DNA of 64,000 nucleotides. Origin: Prevotella sp. tc2-28 (lineage in GTDB: Bacteria > Bacteroidota > Bacteroidia > Bacteroidales > Bacteroidaceae). The notes beneath the pieces are model-generated. The model ran no database searches. It worked only from the letters and a program-made list of their open reading frames with translations, and was not told the DNA's origin. Both the position numbers and the translations under genes were made by a program. Shown one piece after another: positions 35,416 through 44,284 of this stretch. Location: positions 112,569 to 176,568 of the forward strand of contig NZ_FNRE01000009.1 of the NCBI RefSeq assembly GCF_900107705.1, in the 5' to 3' direction. Within the stretch, counting starts at the first letter, position 1. The number at the start of each line of letters is the position of its first letter.

Positions 35416-35898
35416 ATGAATGAATTAGTAGAGAAGTTGGATGTGAAGGTTCTGGGCGAGAGACTCCAGAAGGTAAGACAGCACCTGAAGATGACACAGG
35501 CAGATGTTGCCAAAGAAATAGGTTGCGCACCTCTTACTATTTCGCGTATGGAGAGGGGTGAGATTACGACTTCTACGGTTGCCGCTCTTGTCTTTTACTC
35601 CATCAGCGTTGATATGAACAGATTGCTAAGTAAGAACTTTGATCCAGACGATGATGAAAACTACGATAAGAATCCTGCTCTGCAAAGCCATGTCAAGGCT
35701 CGCCTGCAATTGTTGGAGCAAAACTCCAAGGGCTATATAGCCAATATGCAGCAGGATTTCAAAGATAACGTAAAAATCATTATTGAGAAGCATACGGAAG
35801 ACATGTTTCAGGATTTGAATAAACGCATGATGGAAGCCACCAAGCAACAGTCAGAAGATTTATTAAAGTCACTGGAGAAAACCATCGAACTTCTCTAA
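35416..35898 (+). CDS. XRE-family helix-turn-helix regulator
   Basis: 160 aa. The N-terminal HTH (about residues 14-68) reads LGERLQKVRQHLKMTQADVA and ISRMERGEITTST. The C-terminal 90 residues form a helical coil. It starts 3 nt after the coupling-protein stop and ends at an intrinsic terminator, so it is the last gene of the tra operon and may control it. Confidence 0.8.
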   Translation: MNELVEKLDVKVLGERLQKVRQHLKMTQADVAKEIGCAPLTISRMERGEITTSTVAALVFYSISVDMNRLLSKNFDPDDDENYDKNPALQSHVKARLQLLEQNSKGYIANMQQDFKDNVKIIIEKHTEDMFQDLNKRMMEATKQQSEDLLKSLEKTIELL

Positions 35899-35908
35899 GA
35901 TATGAATG

Positions 35909-35938
35909 GGCTGTCGGTTTTTTCTGACAGCCTTTTTT
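35909..35938 (+). terminator. Terminator of the tra operon
   Basis: GGCTGTC/GACAGCC stem (35909-35915 with 35926-35932) followed by TTTTTT. Confidence 0.88.
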
Positions 35939-35960
35939 GAATACTTTTTAGGATAACGAA

Positions 35961-36596
35961 ATGACGAAAGATCTTAGTGGGAGCTGGCTGAAGATTATCG
36001 CCATGCTCTCAATGACTATAGACCATGTGGCTTATTACTATGGTTGTTCCAATCCGTATCTCTATGAACTGATGCGGACTGTCGGACGTATTGCTTTCCC
36101 GACATTCGCCTTCCTGTTGGCAGAGGGCTTTGTCTATTCAAGGAACAGACAGAAGTATATGCTGAGCCTCTTTGCTTTTGCCCTGGTATCGGAGATTCCC
36201 TGGCTGCTGCTGAACCATGATGGCAGTCATAATGTCCTGTTTACGCTGTTGGCCGGACTTCTGGGGCTTTATGCCATTGAGAATCTGAAGCAACATTGGG
36301 CAATAGCAGTTTCTGTTGCACTCCTTGGACTTGTCACCTTGCTCGTTGACACGGACTACTCTTGGAAAGGATATGGGCTGGTGCTCATCTTCTATATGTT
36401 CCGTGGCAGACCTGACATACAGACGCTTTTCGGCATACCGCTGATGTATGAATACGGCATCATCGGTATCATGATGGCCTTTTCCGTCATCTGGCTCTAC
36501 AACGGTGAACGAGGATTTATAAGGGGGAAGGCCATGAAATATGCTTTCTATGCCTTCTACCCCTTACACCTGATGCTGATATACTGGCTCAGATAG
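35961..36596 (+). CDS. traX: TraX family membrane protein
   Basis: 211 aa with six to seven membrane segments. TraX motifs include LKIIAMLSMTIDHVAYYY near the N-terminus, RTVGRIAFPTFAFLLAEGF, and the closing AFYAFYPLHLMLIYWL. In F, TraX N-acetylates pilin; the family also includes acyltransferase-like proteins. It follows the tra terminator and is convergent with the wall hydrolase gene, with only 3 nt between the stops. Confidence 0.82.
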   Translation: MTKDLSGSWLKIIAMLSMTIDHVAYYYGCSNPYLYELMRTVGRIAFPTFAFLLAEGFVYSRNRQKYMLSLFAFALVSEIPWLLLNHDGSHNVLFTLLAGLLGLYAIENLKQHWAIAVSVALLGLVTLLVDTDYSWKGYGLVLIFYMFRGRPDIQTLFGIPLMYEYGIIGIMMAFSVIWLYNGERGFIRGKAMKYAFYAFYPLHLMLIYWLR

Positions 36597-36599
36597 CCG

Positions 36600-37691
36600 T
36601 TATAAGGTTTTGGCAATCTGGCGCACCTTCAGGACATACGACTTATCCTCTGCATAGCCGATTCGGTTGAGGAACTGGAGATAGTCACCACCCTTGTACT
36701 TATACTGCACATAGTCCCGATAAGCTTTCACGCTGTCCTCCCATCGGTCGAACTTATAGTAGCTGCCATCACTTGGACGGCGCAGGCCAAAAAGGTTCTT
36801 GCACTCCCAGCAAACCCGCGACGTGTAGTAGCCCGTTTCCAAAAGGGACTGGGCAATGACTATCTTGGGATATTTGACATGGTATTGTTCCAGCACTCTG
36901 GCAAGATTCTCGATATTCAGTTCCCTGTCAGGCTTTCCACCGAACTTCAAGGTCGCTATTCTGTCCTGAAGGTCATCGATGTAGTCATTCAGATAGTTGA
37001 CAAAGGGCTGCGGGTCGATGCTTTTCCCTCCTTTCCTCAGCCGCAAATGAAGGTGTGGCCCTGTCGATTTTCCAGTATTTCCAGAGATCGCTACGATGTC
37101 ACCTGCCTCTACCACATCATTCTCATTAACGGCAATGACACTCAGATGCCCATACAGACACTCGATGCTTCCATGCTGGAGAATGACATAGTTCCCATAG
37201 CCTCTGGTGCCACGATGAACCTCCTTGACGATACCTGGCATCATGGCATAGACATTGCCATAGTTGCATTTCAAGTCTATACCGTCATGGAAACGCTCAC
37301 ATCTATATACAGGATCCTTTCGGTAGCCGTATCTGGAGTTGACAGTCATATAATCCAAGGGGAGGCAGACCGTCACCCGTTGTTCGAGAAGCTGCAAAAG
37401 GGGGTTGTTTCTCACGTGTCCAAATACCAGCACTCTCTTTTCTATTGAGATAGGAAGGCCTTTGGTTGACGGAAACAGGTTATCTTCCCTTTTAGCCATC
37501 ATCAGACTGTCTGCTTCTGTCCTTATAGTGCCTGAATGCTGGGCGTTAGGGTTGTTAATACTGTCACCATAGGCAGTTTCATCGGCCAATCTCGTTGATT
37601 GACCAGAATCGGGCATAATGGTGAAAAACTGGGCATAACTCTTGATATATGCCAATTCTAGTAATAAAAACATAAAAATCACTCTATTCAT
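36600..37691 (-). CDS. M23 peptidase and glucosaminidase-like bifunctional wall hydrolase
   Basis: 363 aa from ATG 37691 (MNRVIFMFLLLELAYIKSYA, signal peptide); the frame opens 16 codons further upstream but spans the promoter. The M23 (LytM) zinc-site residues are present: FHDGIDL (H and D) and GPHLHLRLRKG (HxH). The C-terminal region has QSLLETGYYTS and NLFGLRRPSDG typical of glucosaminidase/lytic domains. It would open peptidoglycan for the mating channel, as VirB1-type enzymes do. Its promoter overlaps that of the divergent gene. Confidence 0.85.
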   Translation of the reverse strand: MNRVIFMFLLLELAYIKSYAQFFTIMPDSGQSTRLADETAYGDSINNPNAQHSGTIRTEADSLMMAKREDNLFPSTKGLPISIEKRVLVFGHVRNNPLLQLLEQRVTVCLPLDYMTVNSRYGYRKDPVYRCERFHDGIDLKCNYGNVYAMMPGIVKEVHRGTRGYGNYVILQHGSIECLYGHLSVIAVNENDVVEAGDIVAISGNTGKSTGPHLHLRLRKGGKSIDPQPFVNYLNDYIDDLQDRIATLKFGGKPDRELNIENLARVLEQYHVKYPKIVIAQSLLETGYYTSRVCWECKNLFGLRRPSDGSYYKFDRWEDSVKAYRDYVQYKYKGGDYLQFLNRIGYAEDKSYVLKVRQIAKTL

Positions 37692-37715
37692 ATTGCTTTT
37701 CTGATAAAACATCCG

Positions 37716-37734
37716 TAACTTTGCAGCAAAGTTA
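37716..37734. promoter_or_regulatory. Palindromic overlapping promoters
   Basis: TAACTTTGC-A-GCAAAGTTA is a perfect 9-bp inverted repeat with a single central base. Each arm is a -7 box, the left for the rightward gene at 37753 and the right for the leftward gene at 37691. RNA polymerase can only occupy one at a time. Confidence 0.75.
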
Positions 37735-37752
37735 ATCAATATTTTAACAAAT

Positions 37753-38526
37753 ATGATAAGTAAATATTCTTTTTTAGAGGAAGAAATTCCTTATGAGAAG
37801 TTGGAGAAACTTGGCATCAGCAAGGATGCATTCCTGTCAATGCCCAAGAATCTGGTCGATCCAATCATCAACGGAAGGGTGTCACCCATCATCGAAGCCC
37901 GCATCAAGGCCAAGAACGGTAAGACGATTGCCATTCCCATGAAGATTCAGCTCAGTCGTGATGATGACGGTAGTGTCAAACTGCTTACCTACCAGCGTAC
38001 AAAGGAAATTCAGAACGACTATTGTCTGACTCCCCGTGAGTTGAATCGTGTGAAGAACGGTGAGGTTATCCGTAAGGAACTGGAAGAGAACGGCATCCGA
38101 AAGATGAAGTTCATCCAGCTCGACAAAGAGACTAATGCTCTCATCCCTCGCAGTGTCGCCCATGTCCGTATTGCTGAAAAGCTTAAAGACATGGAGAAGA
38201 TCAACCACATTGAGCTGGGTGCGAACCAGAAACAGCAGGCACAGGAAGGCAAGCCTATTGAACTGAATGTCGGTGACCAGAAGGTCGTTGTCGGTGTTGA
38301 CCTCCGTGAGCAGCAGGGCTTTAAGGTGGTCAATGGCGATATGGATGAATGGAACCGTCAGATGAAGATCAAGTACGACCTTGAACATGACGACTACATG
38401 GGCTATGTCCAGACGGACGAGAACCGCTGGGAATACCAGAAGTGTGTCAATGAGCAGAGTAAGAAGGATAACGTAAAGAATACCGTTAAGAAAGAAGAGA
38501 AGAACAGCTCCGGACTGAAGCTGTAA
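37753..38526 (+). CDS. DUF4099/DUF3945-like mobile-element protein
   Basis: 257 aa. The N-terminus EIPYEKLEKLGISKDAFLSM is the DUF4099 signature. The central part (QNDYCLTPRELNRVKNGEVI and AHVRIAEKLKDMEKINHIEL) resembles DUF3945. It ends SSGLKL, similar to the downstream protein (SLGLKL). Such proteins are frequent cargo on Bacteroidetes conjugative elements, often fused or adjacent to topoisomerases. Function unknown. It opens the rightward cargo cluster. Confidence 0.68.
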   Translation: MISKYSFLEEEIPYEKLEKLGISKDAFLSMPKNLVDPIINGRVSPIIEARIKAKNGKTIAIPMKIQLSRDDDGSVKLLTYQRTKEIQNDYCLTPRELNRVKNGEVIRKELEENGIRKMKFIQLDKETNALIPRSVAHVRIAEKLKDMEKINHIELGANQKQQAQEGKPIELNVGDQKVVVGVDLREQQGFKVVNGDMDEWNRQMKIKYDLEHDDYMGYVQTDENRWEYQKCVNEQSKKDNVKNTVKKEEKNSSGLKL

Positions 38527-38933
38527 TCAACCCACTGTATTATATATAATAAGGTAAGAGAGATTATATAAGATATCAGTTGCACCATTTGATGGGTCGC
38601 TTTAATATTATAACCACCGTAACCCGAATCCGAGTACCATAAGGTGGGGACTTTAAATTGTATTCCCTGATTGCCTAAAGATAGGCGATGGCGCATTTTC
38701 ACTTGAAGATATGCCTGAATACAATGTTGCCATTCTATTTATATTCCCCCTTGCCAGGCCTTGAAATAAGGTCTGGTAAGGTTCCAACAACCACGTTGCA
38801 AAACGATTGGTGTAGGGTGGCAACACCTTGCTTCCAAGCATAATCGATGGGAAAATACGCCTGATGAGCAGGTGAGTAACAACCCAGTTTTTGAGTGAAG
38901 TTTACCTTTCATAAACTTTTAATAAAAACGATT
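38527..38933 (+). ncRNA. Structured intergenic region, candidate RNA element
   Basis: 407 nt without a gene. Stems include GCCT/AGGC (38676-38690 area), CTTGCCAGGCCTT/AAGGTCTGGTAAG (about 38750-38780, with mismatches) and, near 38800-38845, a junction. In that junction CGATT/AATCG closes two hairpins, GGTGT/ACACC and TGCTT/AAGCA. CCACC/GGTGG pairs around 38617-38645. The density of stems suggests a structured leader RNA; no known riboswitch is recognised. Confidence 0.4.
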
Positions 38934-39887
38934 ATGGCAAAGAAAAAGGATCAAGAGGTTAAGCAGCAACCCGTCGAGGCCGTGGCAGAAACCCAGCCAA
39001 AGAAAAAGTCTGCAAGTAAGAATAAGGCCGCATCCACATCAGAGGAGGAGCCGAAAGAGTCATCCACCAAGACTGAGAAGAAGGCTGACGGCAAGCAGCT
39101 GTCTGCCGCTGAAGCTCCCAAGAAGGAAGAGCAGCAGGGCGAGAAGCAGCACCGTGAGCCGCAGATGGTGACTGTCAATGGTGGCAAGGTCACTCATGCC
39201 CATGCCTACCAGTCGAACAAGAATCCGGAGGACTGGTTCTTTACCGCCAAGATTGACGGCAAGGAACTGCATCCACAGAAGATGACTCCAGAGGATGTTG
39301 CCGCATACAGCAAGAAGGAACGCACAGTGGAACAGCTGATGCAGACCTACTACCCCACCAAGCTGATGAAGCAGATTCCTGTTGAGGAATACAAAGCTTC
39401 CAACACGCTTTCCGATGGTCGCGTCATCGACAAGATGAACGTCTATAAGGAGGCTAACGAACAAAGCCAGAACTTCGGCAAATGGATGCTCTATGCCCAG
39501 GTGGGTGAGCAGAAGATGTCAACGACGCTCCCCAACCATGACCTGAATGCTTATTTCGACCGCGTGACCACTCCTTCCCAGCTTGTGGAGAAGAATTTTG
39601 GTCAGCGTCTTCACCTCGCTTCACACTACGAACAGTTCAAACTGCCCGAAGGAGCAGAAATCAAGGATATCCGTGTCTCAAAAGACGCGGACAACAAGTG
39701 GCGTATCTCTGCCGACATGGGCGAACGTGGCATTACAGCCAAGAAGGAACTGAGCTTTGATGACGGCTATGCTCTGTTCCATACCAAGACGGCTACCCGT
39801 CAGCAGCTGGCAGCCAAGTACCTCACTCCCGAAATCAACGAGAAGATGGGGGTGAAACAGGAAACCAGTCTGGGACTGAAGCTATAA
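38934..39887 (+). CDS. Triple-repeat DUF3945-like cargo protein
   Basis: 317 aa from ATG 38934 (MAKKKDQEVKQQP). The first 95 residues are Lys/Glu/Ala-rich and disordered. Then come three copies of a ~45-residue module starting at W101, W184 and W256. Each has W-x3-A, a Gly two or three residues later (less clear in copy 3), and a QL pair 32-35 residues after the Trp, followed by a Tyr/Asn-rich end. The module also occurs at the C-termini of the proteins at 40142 and 44788. No catalytic residues are visible; the basic N-terminus suggests nucleic-acid or secretion-related binding. Confidence 0.65.
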   Translation: MAKKKDQEVKQQPVEAVAETQPKKKSASKNKAASTSEEEPKESSTKTEKKADGKQLSAAEAPKKEEQQGEKQHREPQMVTVNGGKVTHAHAYQSNKNPEDWFFTAKIDGKELHPQKMTPEDVAAYSKKERTVEQLMQTYYPTKLMKQIPVEEYKASNTLSDGRVIDKMNVYKEANEQSQNFGKWMLYAQVGEQKMSTTLPNHDLNAYFDRVTTPSQLVEKNFGQRLHLASHYEQFKLPEGAEIKDIRVSKDADNKWRISADMGERGITAKKELSFDDGYALFHTKTATRQQLAAKYLTPEINEKMGVKQETSLGLKL

Positions 39888-39928
39888 AGAGAATCATCAA
39901 CAGGTTTAATCATTAAAGCAAGAACACA

Positions 39929-40135
39929 ATGGAACAGAATAAAAGTTACGATGAACTGGTGCAGATGAAGCAGGATGGCAAGATTGGTTGGCTCGACTTC
40001 GTAATGAAAGGCGACGATGCCGATGAGTACAAACAGTGGTGCCAGGATCATGGTGAAGAACCCACTGAAGAAAATGCCGAGTTGTTTGTTGAAATGACAG
40101 ACGCAAAGACTATAGAGTTATTGGCAACAGCTTAA
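39929..40135 (+). CDS. Small acidic hypothetical protein
   Basis: 68 aa, MEQNKSYDELVQMKQDGKI, mostly helical and acidic, ending in MTDAKTIELLATA. It lies in the cargo cluster 6 nt upstream of the antirestriction gene, so coexpression is likely. No family recognised. Confidence 0.6.
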   Translation: MEQNKSYDELVQMKQDGKIGWLDFVMKGDDADEYKQWCQDHGEEPTEENAELFVEMTDAKTIELLATA

Positions 40136-40141
40136 TCAGTT

Positions 40142-41467
40142 ATGCAGAACGGAAAGAATTATCATAAGCATAGCGACAGCAAGCCGCAGACGCAGCTTGC
40201 CATCGAGAAGTTTGCCGACATGATGATTGCCCGAATGGAGGAAATGAAGGAGAGTCACTGGAAAAAGGGCTGGATTGATGGTACAGGAGGCTACGGCCTT
40301 CCGCAGAACATCGCCAGCGGAACCCTGAACGGTGGTAACTCCTTCTTCCTCCAGCTCGACACCGCCATGAACGGCTACAAGATGCCGCTCTATATGACTT
40401 TCCTGCAAGCACAGAACATGGGACTTCGCATCAATAAGGGTGCGGAGTCCATGCCTGTCATCTTCTGGGACATGCTCTATAAGGACCAGAACGGCAAGAA
40501 GGTTGACCGCAGCGACATCGATATGATGACCAAGGAGGAACGTAATGCACTGACATCTACGCCCATCCTCCGTGTATATAAGGAGTTCAATGTCGATCAG
40601 ACGAATCTTGCAGAAGTCAATCCAGAGAAATATGCGAAGCTTCAGGAACGTTTCAAGGCTCCCGAACTGCGTGATGACAAGGGAATGTACGTCAATGCAG
40701 CCATTGACCGCATGCTCCAGCGTCAGGAATGGCTCTGCCCTGTGCAGTATGACCAGATGGCTTCTGGTGCATCCTTCTCTCCCTCGAAAGACCGAATCGT
40801 CATTCCGATGAAGTCACAGTTCAACATCAGCAGTACGCCGGAGGAGATCTATAAGGACGGTATGGAATACTACTCAACGTTTCTCCATGAGGCCACTCAC
40901 TCGACAGGTACGCCTGAGCGCCTGAACCGTGTCAAAGGTAAGCAGTTCGGTGACAAGCAGTATGGTCATGAGGAGTATGTAGCTGAAATGACTGCCGCTG
41001 TTGTCGGTAACTCTCTCGGCTTCGACAAGCGCATCCTCGATAACAACACCGCCTATATCCAAGGGTGGATTCAGAACCTGCGGGAGAACCCAAAGATCAT
41101 TCTGAGTATTCTCTCTGATGTGAACAAGGCTTCAAACATGCTGTTGGAGAAGATTGATGAGCAGAAGATTGCCCTCGGTGAGACTACAATCCTTAACCGG
41201 AAAGGTACGAATTTGGAGCCTGCGGGTGCCAACTTCGAGAACGCTGCCATCGTCAAGCAGAAGAATGGTGAGTTTGCAGCCCGTGCCTCACTGAACGGTA
41301 CGGAACTGGAGATGAAGCCTGTAGCCCGTGAGATAGGCATCCGCTATTTCTCGCTACCAGATGGCAAGGAGAAGGAACGTCTGCTGACCACGACGCTGAA
41401 CAGTAGCTATGCCGCTGACATCAGTAAGTTGAATCTGCATCAGACAAGAGGTTATAAAGTAGGTTAA
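40142..41467 (+). CDS. ArdC-like antirestriction protein with C-terminal cargo module
   Basis: 441 aa. The N-terminal DUF1738 ssDNA-binding domain (DGTGGYGLPQNIASGTLNGG, YMTFLQAQNMGLRI) is followed by a zincin-like domain with HEATHSTGTPERL near residue 249. ArdC proteins protect incoming DNA from restriction, and the pSa ArdC is reported to be transferred with the T-strand. The last ~80 residues (from about 360) are a separate module with NGEFAARASLNGTEL and EIGIRYFSLPDG, strongly like the C-terminus of the protein at 44788. The RBS region is weak. Confidence 0.85.
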   Translation: MQNGKNYHKHSDSKPQTQLAIEKFADMMIARMEEMKESHWKKGWIDGTGGYGLPQNIASGTLNGGNSFFLQLDTAMNGYKMPLYMTFLQAQNMGLRINKGAESMPVIFWDMLYKDQNGKKVDRSDIDMMTKEERNALTSTPILRVYKEFNVDQTNLAEVNPEKYAKLQERFKAPELRDDKGMYVNAAIDRMLQRQEWLCPVQYDQMASGASFSPSKDRIVIPMKSQFNISSTPEEIYKDGMEYYSTFLHEATHSTGTPERLNRVKGKQFGDKQYGHEEYVAEMTAAVVGNSLGFDKRILDNNTAYIQGWIQNLRENPKIILSILSDVNKASNMLLEKIDEQKIALGETTILNRKGTNLEPAGANFENAAIVKQKNGEFAARASLNGTELEMKPVAREIGIRYFSLPDGKEKERLLTTTLNSSYAADISKLNLHQTRGYKVG

Positions 41468-41484
41468 CTGAAATTTGGAGGAGT

Positions 41485-42681
41485 ATGACAAATGCAAGTT
41501 TCAAGGCACTCAAAGAGAAGGTAGGCGTGGATGACATCGCCTATTCCCTGGGCTACCGGTTGAAAAGAGAGGCTGGCGTAGGCAAGTATATCGAGATGGC
41601 CTTGCCAGACGGCAGGGGTGGTAACACTGACACCTTGGTCATCAGCAATCCGAAATCCAAGGTCAGTCAGCTCTATTTCCATCGGAGTGGAGCGAAAGGC
41701 GGTGATGTAGTAGATTTGATTATGGAGAATATCAACAGTTTTTCAGAATCGGGGAAGGACAAATGGGAGAAAGCCCAAAAGGTAATGGCAAAATTTGCCA
41801 ATGAGCCTATTCCTGACTATGGTGACAGCAAGTATCTGGAGAAAGCTGGCTACAAGGACAACCAGCCGTTTGACCCGAAACGCTGGGAGGTGACTCCTGC
41901 AGCAGAGCACATGCATCATGTGATGAGTTACTTTGAGCCTCGCGGCATCCGTCAGGAAACGGTGGAGGAGTTCGCTCCTTACCTTGTCCGTGTCAAAGAC
42001 CTTCAGGCCAAGAACTACGACAACTTCAATCTGGGCTTCCCCTACAAGGTGCCTGGATCTGATGAAGTGGCAGGTTACGAGATTCGAGGCTATAAAGGGT
42101 ATAAGAGTAAGGCTGCAGGAACTAATTCTTCCTCTGCTGCATGGATTGTGGATATGTCAGACGGCAATCCCGATAACGTGAAGAACGTGTTCTTTGGGGA
42201 AAGTGGATATGACATCATGGCCTTTTATCAACTCAACCGCCAGAAGATTGAGAAGGATAGTTCCGTTTTTGTGTCGCTTGGTGGTTCGTTCTCCAATCAG
42301 CAGTTTTCTGGCATCATGCGTCATTATGGTCTGGCTAAGGCGGTTGACTGTTGTGACAACGATCTGAACGGACGTATCTATGGCATCCGTATGGCAGGGC
42401 TGATGGACGGCGTTCATTTCAATATTTCAAAGACAAACGAGGAGGTTCATCTGACTGTCAAAGGCCAGGAGCATGTGATGGATGCAGCAACGGCATCGAT
42501 ACACGAACTGGCCAAGTTCATGGAGGTGAACCCTCGTGTGGCTGAGTGGAAGCCTGCCAAGGCTTTCAAGGACTGGAACGACCAGGCCATGAACAAACCG
42601 ATGGAGCCGATGGCTCTGGCTAACAAATACCAGCGCAACGAGAAGCTGGCAGAGGACAGGGCTAAAGGTGTGAAACTTTAA
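41485..42681 (+). CDS. TOPRIM/DUF3991-type primase-like protein
   Basis: 398 aa. The N-terminal domain resembles DUF3991 (DDIAYSLGYRLKREAGVGKY, YFHRSGAKGGDVVDLIM). The C-terminal TOPRIM-like domain carries FFGESGYDIMAFYQL (acidic Glu), VFVSLGGSFSNQQ and the DNDLNG Asp pair (about residue 293). Probably a primase or nuclease-type protein acting on transferred ssDNA. It starts 17 nt after the antirestriction gene. Confidence 0.75.
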   Translation: MTNASFKALKEKVGVDDIAYSLGYRLKREAGVGKYIEMALPDGRGGNTDTLVISNPKSKVSQLYFHRSGAKGGDVVDLIMENINSFSESGKDKWEKAQKVMAKFANEPIPDYGDSKYLEKAGYKDNQPFDPKRWEVTPAAEHMHHVMSYFEPRGIRQETVEEFAPYLVRVKDLQAKNYDNFNLGFPYKVPGSDEVAGYEIRGYKGYKSKAAGTNSSSAAWIVDMSDGNPDNVKNVFFGESGYDIMAFYQLNRQKIEKDSSVFVSLGGSFSNQQFSGIMRHYGLAKAVDCCDNDLNGRIYGIRMAGLMDGVHFNISKTNEEVHLTVKGQEHVMDAATASIHELAKFMEVNPRVAEWKPAKAFKDWNDQAMNKPMEPMALANKYQRNEKLAEDRAKGVKL

Positions 42682-42694
42682 AAACGGAAAGACG

Positions 42695-43417
42695 ATGAAA
42701 AGACAACTGATTTGTTTCATTTCGCTTCTGGTACTCTCGAATGAGTGCTTTGCACAGCAGACTGACCCTACCCTGACGGCAGCGGTTGGCGCACAAAGTG
42801 CCATGTTGAACAGCCTGTTCAGCAAGCGTGAGAAGACCCAGAAGAAGATTATTGCCGCTGAGACGGCTGTAACTGTAGCAATGGACAGGATGCACAAGGT
42901 GGAGGATCAGATGCTGGAGTACCTGTCGAATGCGCAGGGAGCCATGCAGAACCTCTATCAGATAAAACGTGCTGCAGAACTGGTGACTACTGAGATTCCG
43001 CAGAACATGAATCTTGTGAAGAAGTCGCTGCCTGGTCATCTGAAGGGTACGGCTATCGCCATACTGGTTTCGGACGAACTGACGGATGCAGCTACGCAGA
43101 TGGCTAGCCTCTATCCGTTCATGAAGCAGTTGGTGACCAGTGGCAGCTACAACGTATCGGATTACGACGAGAAGGGCAATCCAGTGAACAAGAAACACAA
43201 GGTGAACCTGCTGAACTCGGCTGAACGGTACTATGTTGCCAATGAGGTAGTCACTAAGCTGGAGAGCATCAATACTGACCTTTGGCTGTTGGCATGGCAG
43301 ATCAGGACGTACTCTTGGAATGACCTCTGGTACGGACTTGACCCTGTAGGCTGGGCATCAGTCATGTCAGGTAAGGCTATCGTGGAAGGTCTGATATACG
43401 ATTGGCAGTATCTGTAA
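42695..43417 (+). CDS. Third VirB5-like exported protein
   Basis: 240 aa with signal peptide MKRQLICFISLLVLSNECFA. Helical, ending KAIVEGLIYDWQYL, the same C-terminal signature as the gene at 25125 (EGLINDWEGL). It lies about 17 kb away from the tra operon copies, among cargo genes. It may be an alternative pilus-tip or entry-exclusion factor; that is inference. Confidence 0.65.
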   Translation: MKRQLICFISLLVLSNECFAQQTDPTLTAAVGAQSAMLNSLFSKREKTQKKIIAAETAVTVAMDRMHKVEDQMLEYLSNAQGAMQNLYQIKRAAELVTTEIPQNMNLVKKSLPGHLKGTAIAILVSDELTDAATQMASLYPFMKQLVTSGSYNVSDYDEKGNPVNKKHKVNLLNSAERYYVANEVVTKLESINTDLWLLAWQIRTYSWNDLWYGLDPVGWASVMSGKAIVEGLIYDWQYL

Positions 43418-43420
43418 GGG

Positions 43421-44272
43421 ATGGAAGAAGAAGCTAACAATATGACAAGAGAAAAGATAGAAATGACAGAAAAGAATGTAATTGGAAAATGTCCCGTATG
43501 TGGTGGCGACGTAATGGAGTCGCCATTGGGATTCTGTTGCAACGGCACGACCAAGGAGGGTCGGCGTTGTCAGTTCGTCATCCACCGCAAGATGCATGGG
43601 GTGGAAATGACGGAGGAGATTTGCCGTCAGCTGCTCAGTGAGGGCAGGACGGGCATCATGGAGATGAAGAACAAGAAGAACCAGCCATTCCTGGCCATGT
43701 TCATCATCGAAGATGGTAAAGTACATCTGGATTTCGTATCTCACTATATGGAAGGCCGCTGCCCTATATGCGGTGGAAGAGTGAAGAAAACGAGTAAGGG
43801 CTATGCCTGTGAAAATCATGTCGGGCCAAACCCTACCTGCGACTTCTATATGATGGGGATCATCTGCAACCGTAAGATTACGGACGAGGAAGTGGAGAGA
43901 TTCCTCAGTGGTGAGCGGTTGACACTTGACGGCTTTTCTACGAACGACGGACATATGTTCTCCTCTACGCTTCAGCTGAATGAGAAAGGAAGTGTGTCCT
44001 TGGAGTCGAAGATAACCAAATGTCCTGTCTGCGGAGGTGAGATACATGTGGGCATGAAAGCCTACAACTGCAGTAACTACAAGGATAAGGATCATCCCTG
44101 TAACTTCTCCATCTGGCGGAACATTTCGGGTCATGAGGTGACTGTGGAGGAAGCCAGACAGATATGTGAGGATGGACAGACCAAGGAAGTGCTGGAACTA
44201 TTTAAGGAGGACGGCACGATTTACTACAAGCGCCTTGGATTGAACAAGGAGAATCAGGTAATCAGAATTTAA
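43421..44272 (+). CDS. Triple topoisomerase-type zinc-ribbon protein without catalytic domain
   Basis: 283 aa; ATG 43442 is an alternative start. It consists of three units, each with a CPxCGG zinc ribbon closed by C-x4-7-F (about residues 24-50, 117-146 and 203-232) and a ~45-residue domain like the topoisomerase C-terminal repeat. This is the DNA-binding tail of Bacteroidetes type IA topoisomerase III, but the TOPRIM and catalytic tyrosine domains are absent. It probably binds ssDNA in transfer or after entry. Confidence 0.75.
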   Translation: MEEEANNMTREKIEMTEKNVIGKCPVCGGDVMESPLGFCCNGTTKEGRRCQFVIHRKMHGVEMTEEICRQLLSEGRTGIMEMKNKKNQPFLAMFIIEDGKVHLDFVSHYMEGRCPICGGRVKKTSKGYACENHVGPNPTCDFYMMGIICNRKITDEEVERFLSGERLTLDGFSTNDGHMFSSTLQLNEKGSVSLESKITKCPVCGGEIHVGMKAYNCSNYKDKDHPCNFSIWRNISGHEVTVEEARQICEDGQTKEVLELFKEDGTIYYKRLGLNKENQVIRI

Positions 44273-44284
44273 ATTGCAGAAATA

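Noticed and set aside
35961..36596. TraX as an acyltransferase of surface polysaccharide instead of a conjugation protein
   Set aside because: The TraX motifs and the place after the tra operon favour the conjugation reading, although the biochemical activity is not proven.
36879..37448. 189-aa frame opposite the M23/glucosaminidase gene
   Set aside because: It lies fully antisense to a gene with clear catalytic motifs and has no family resemblance of its own.
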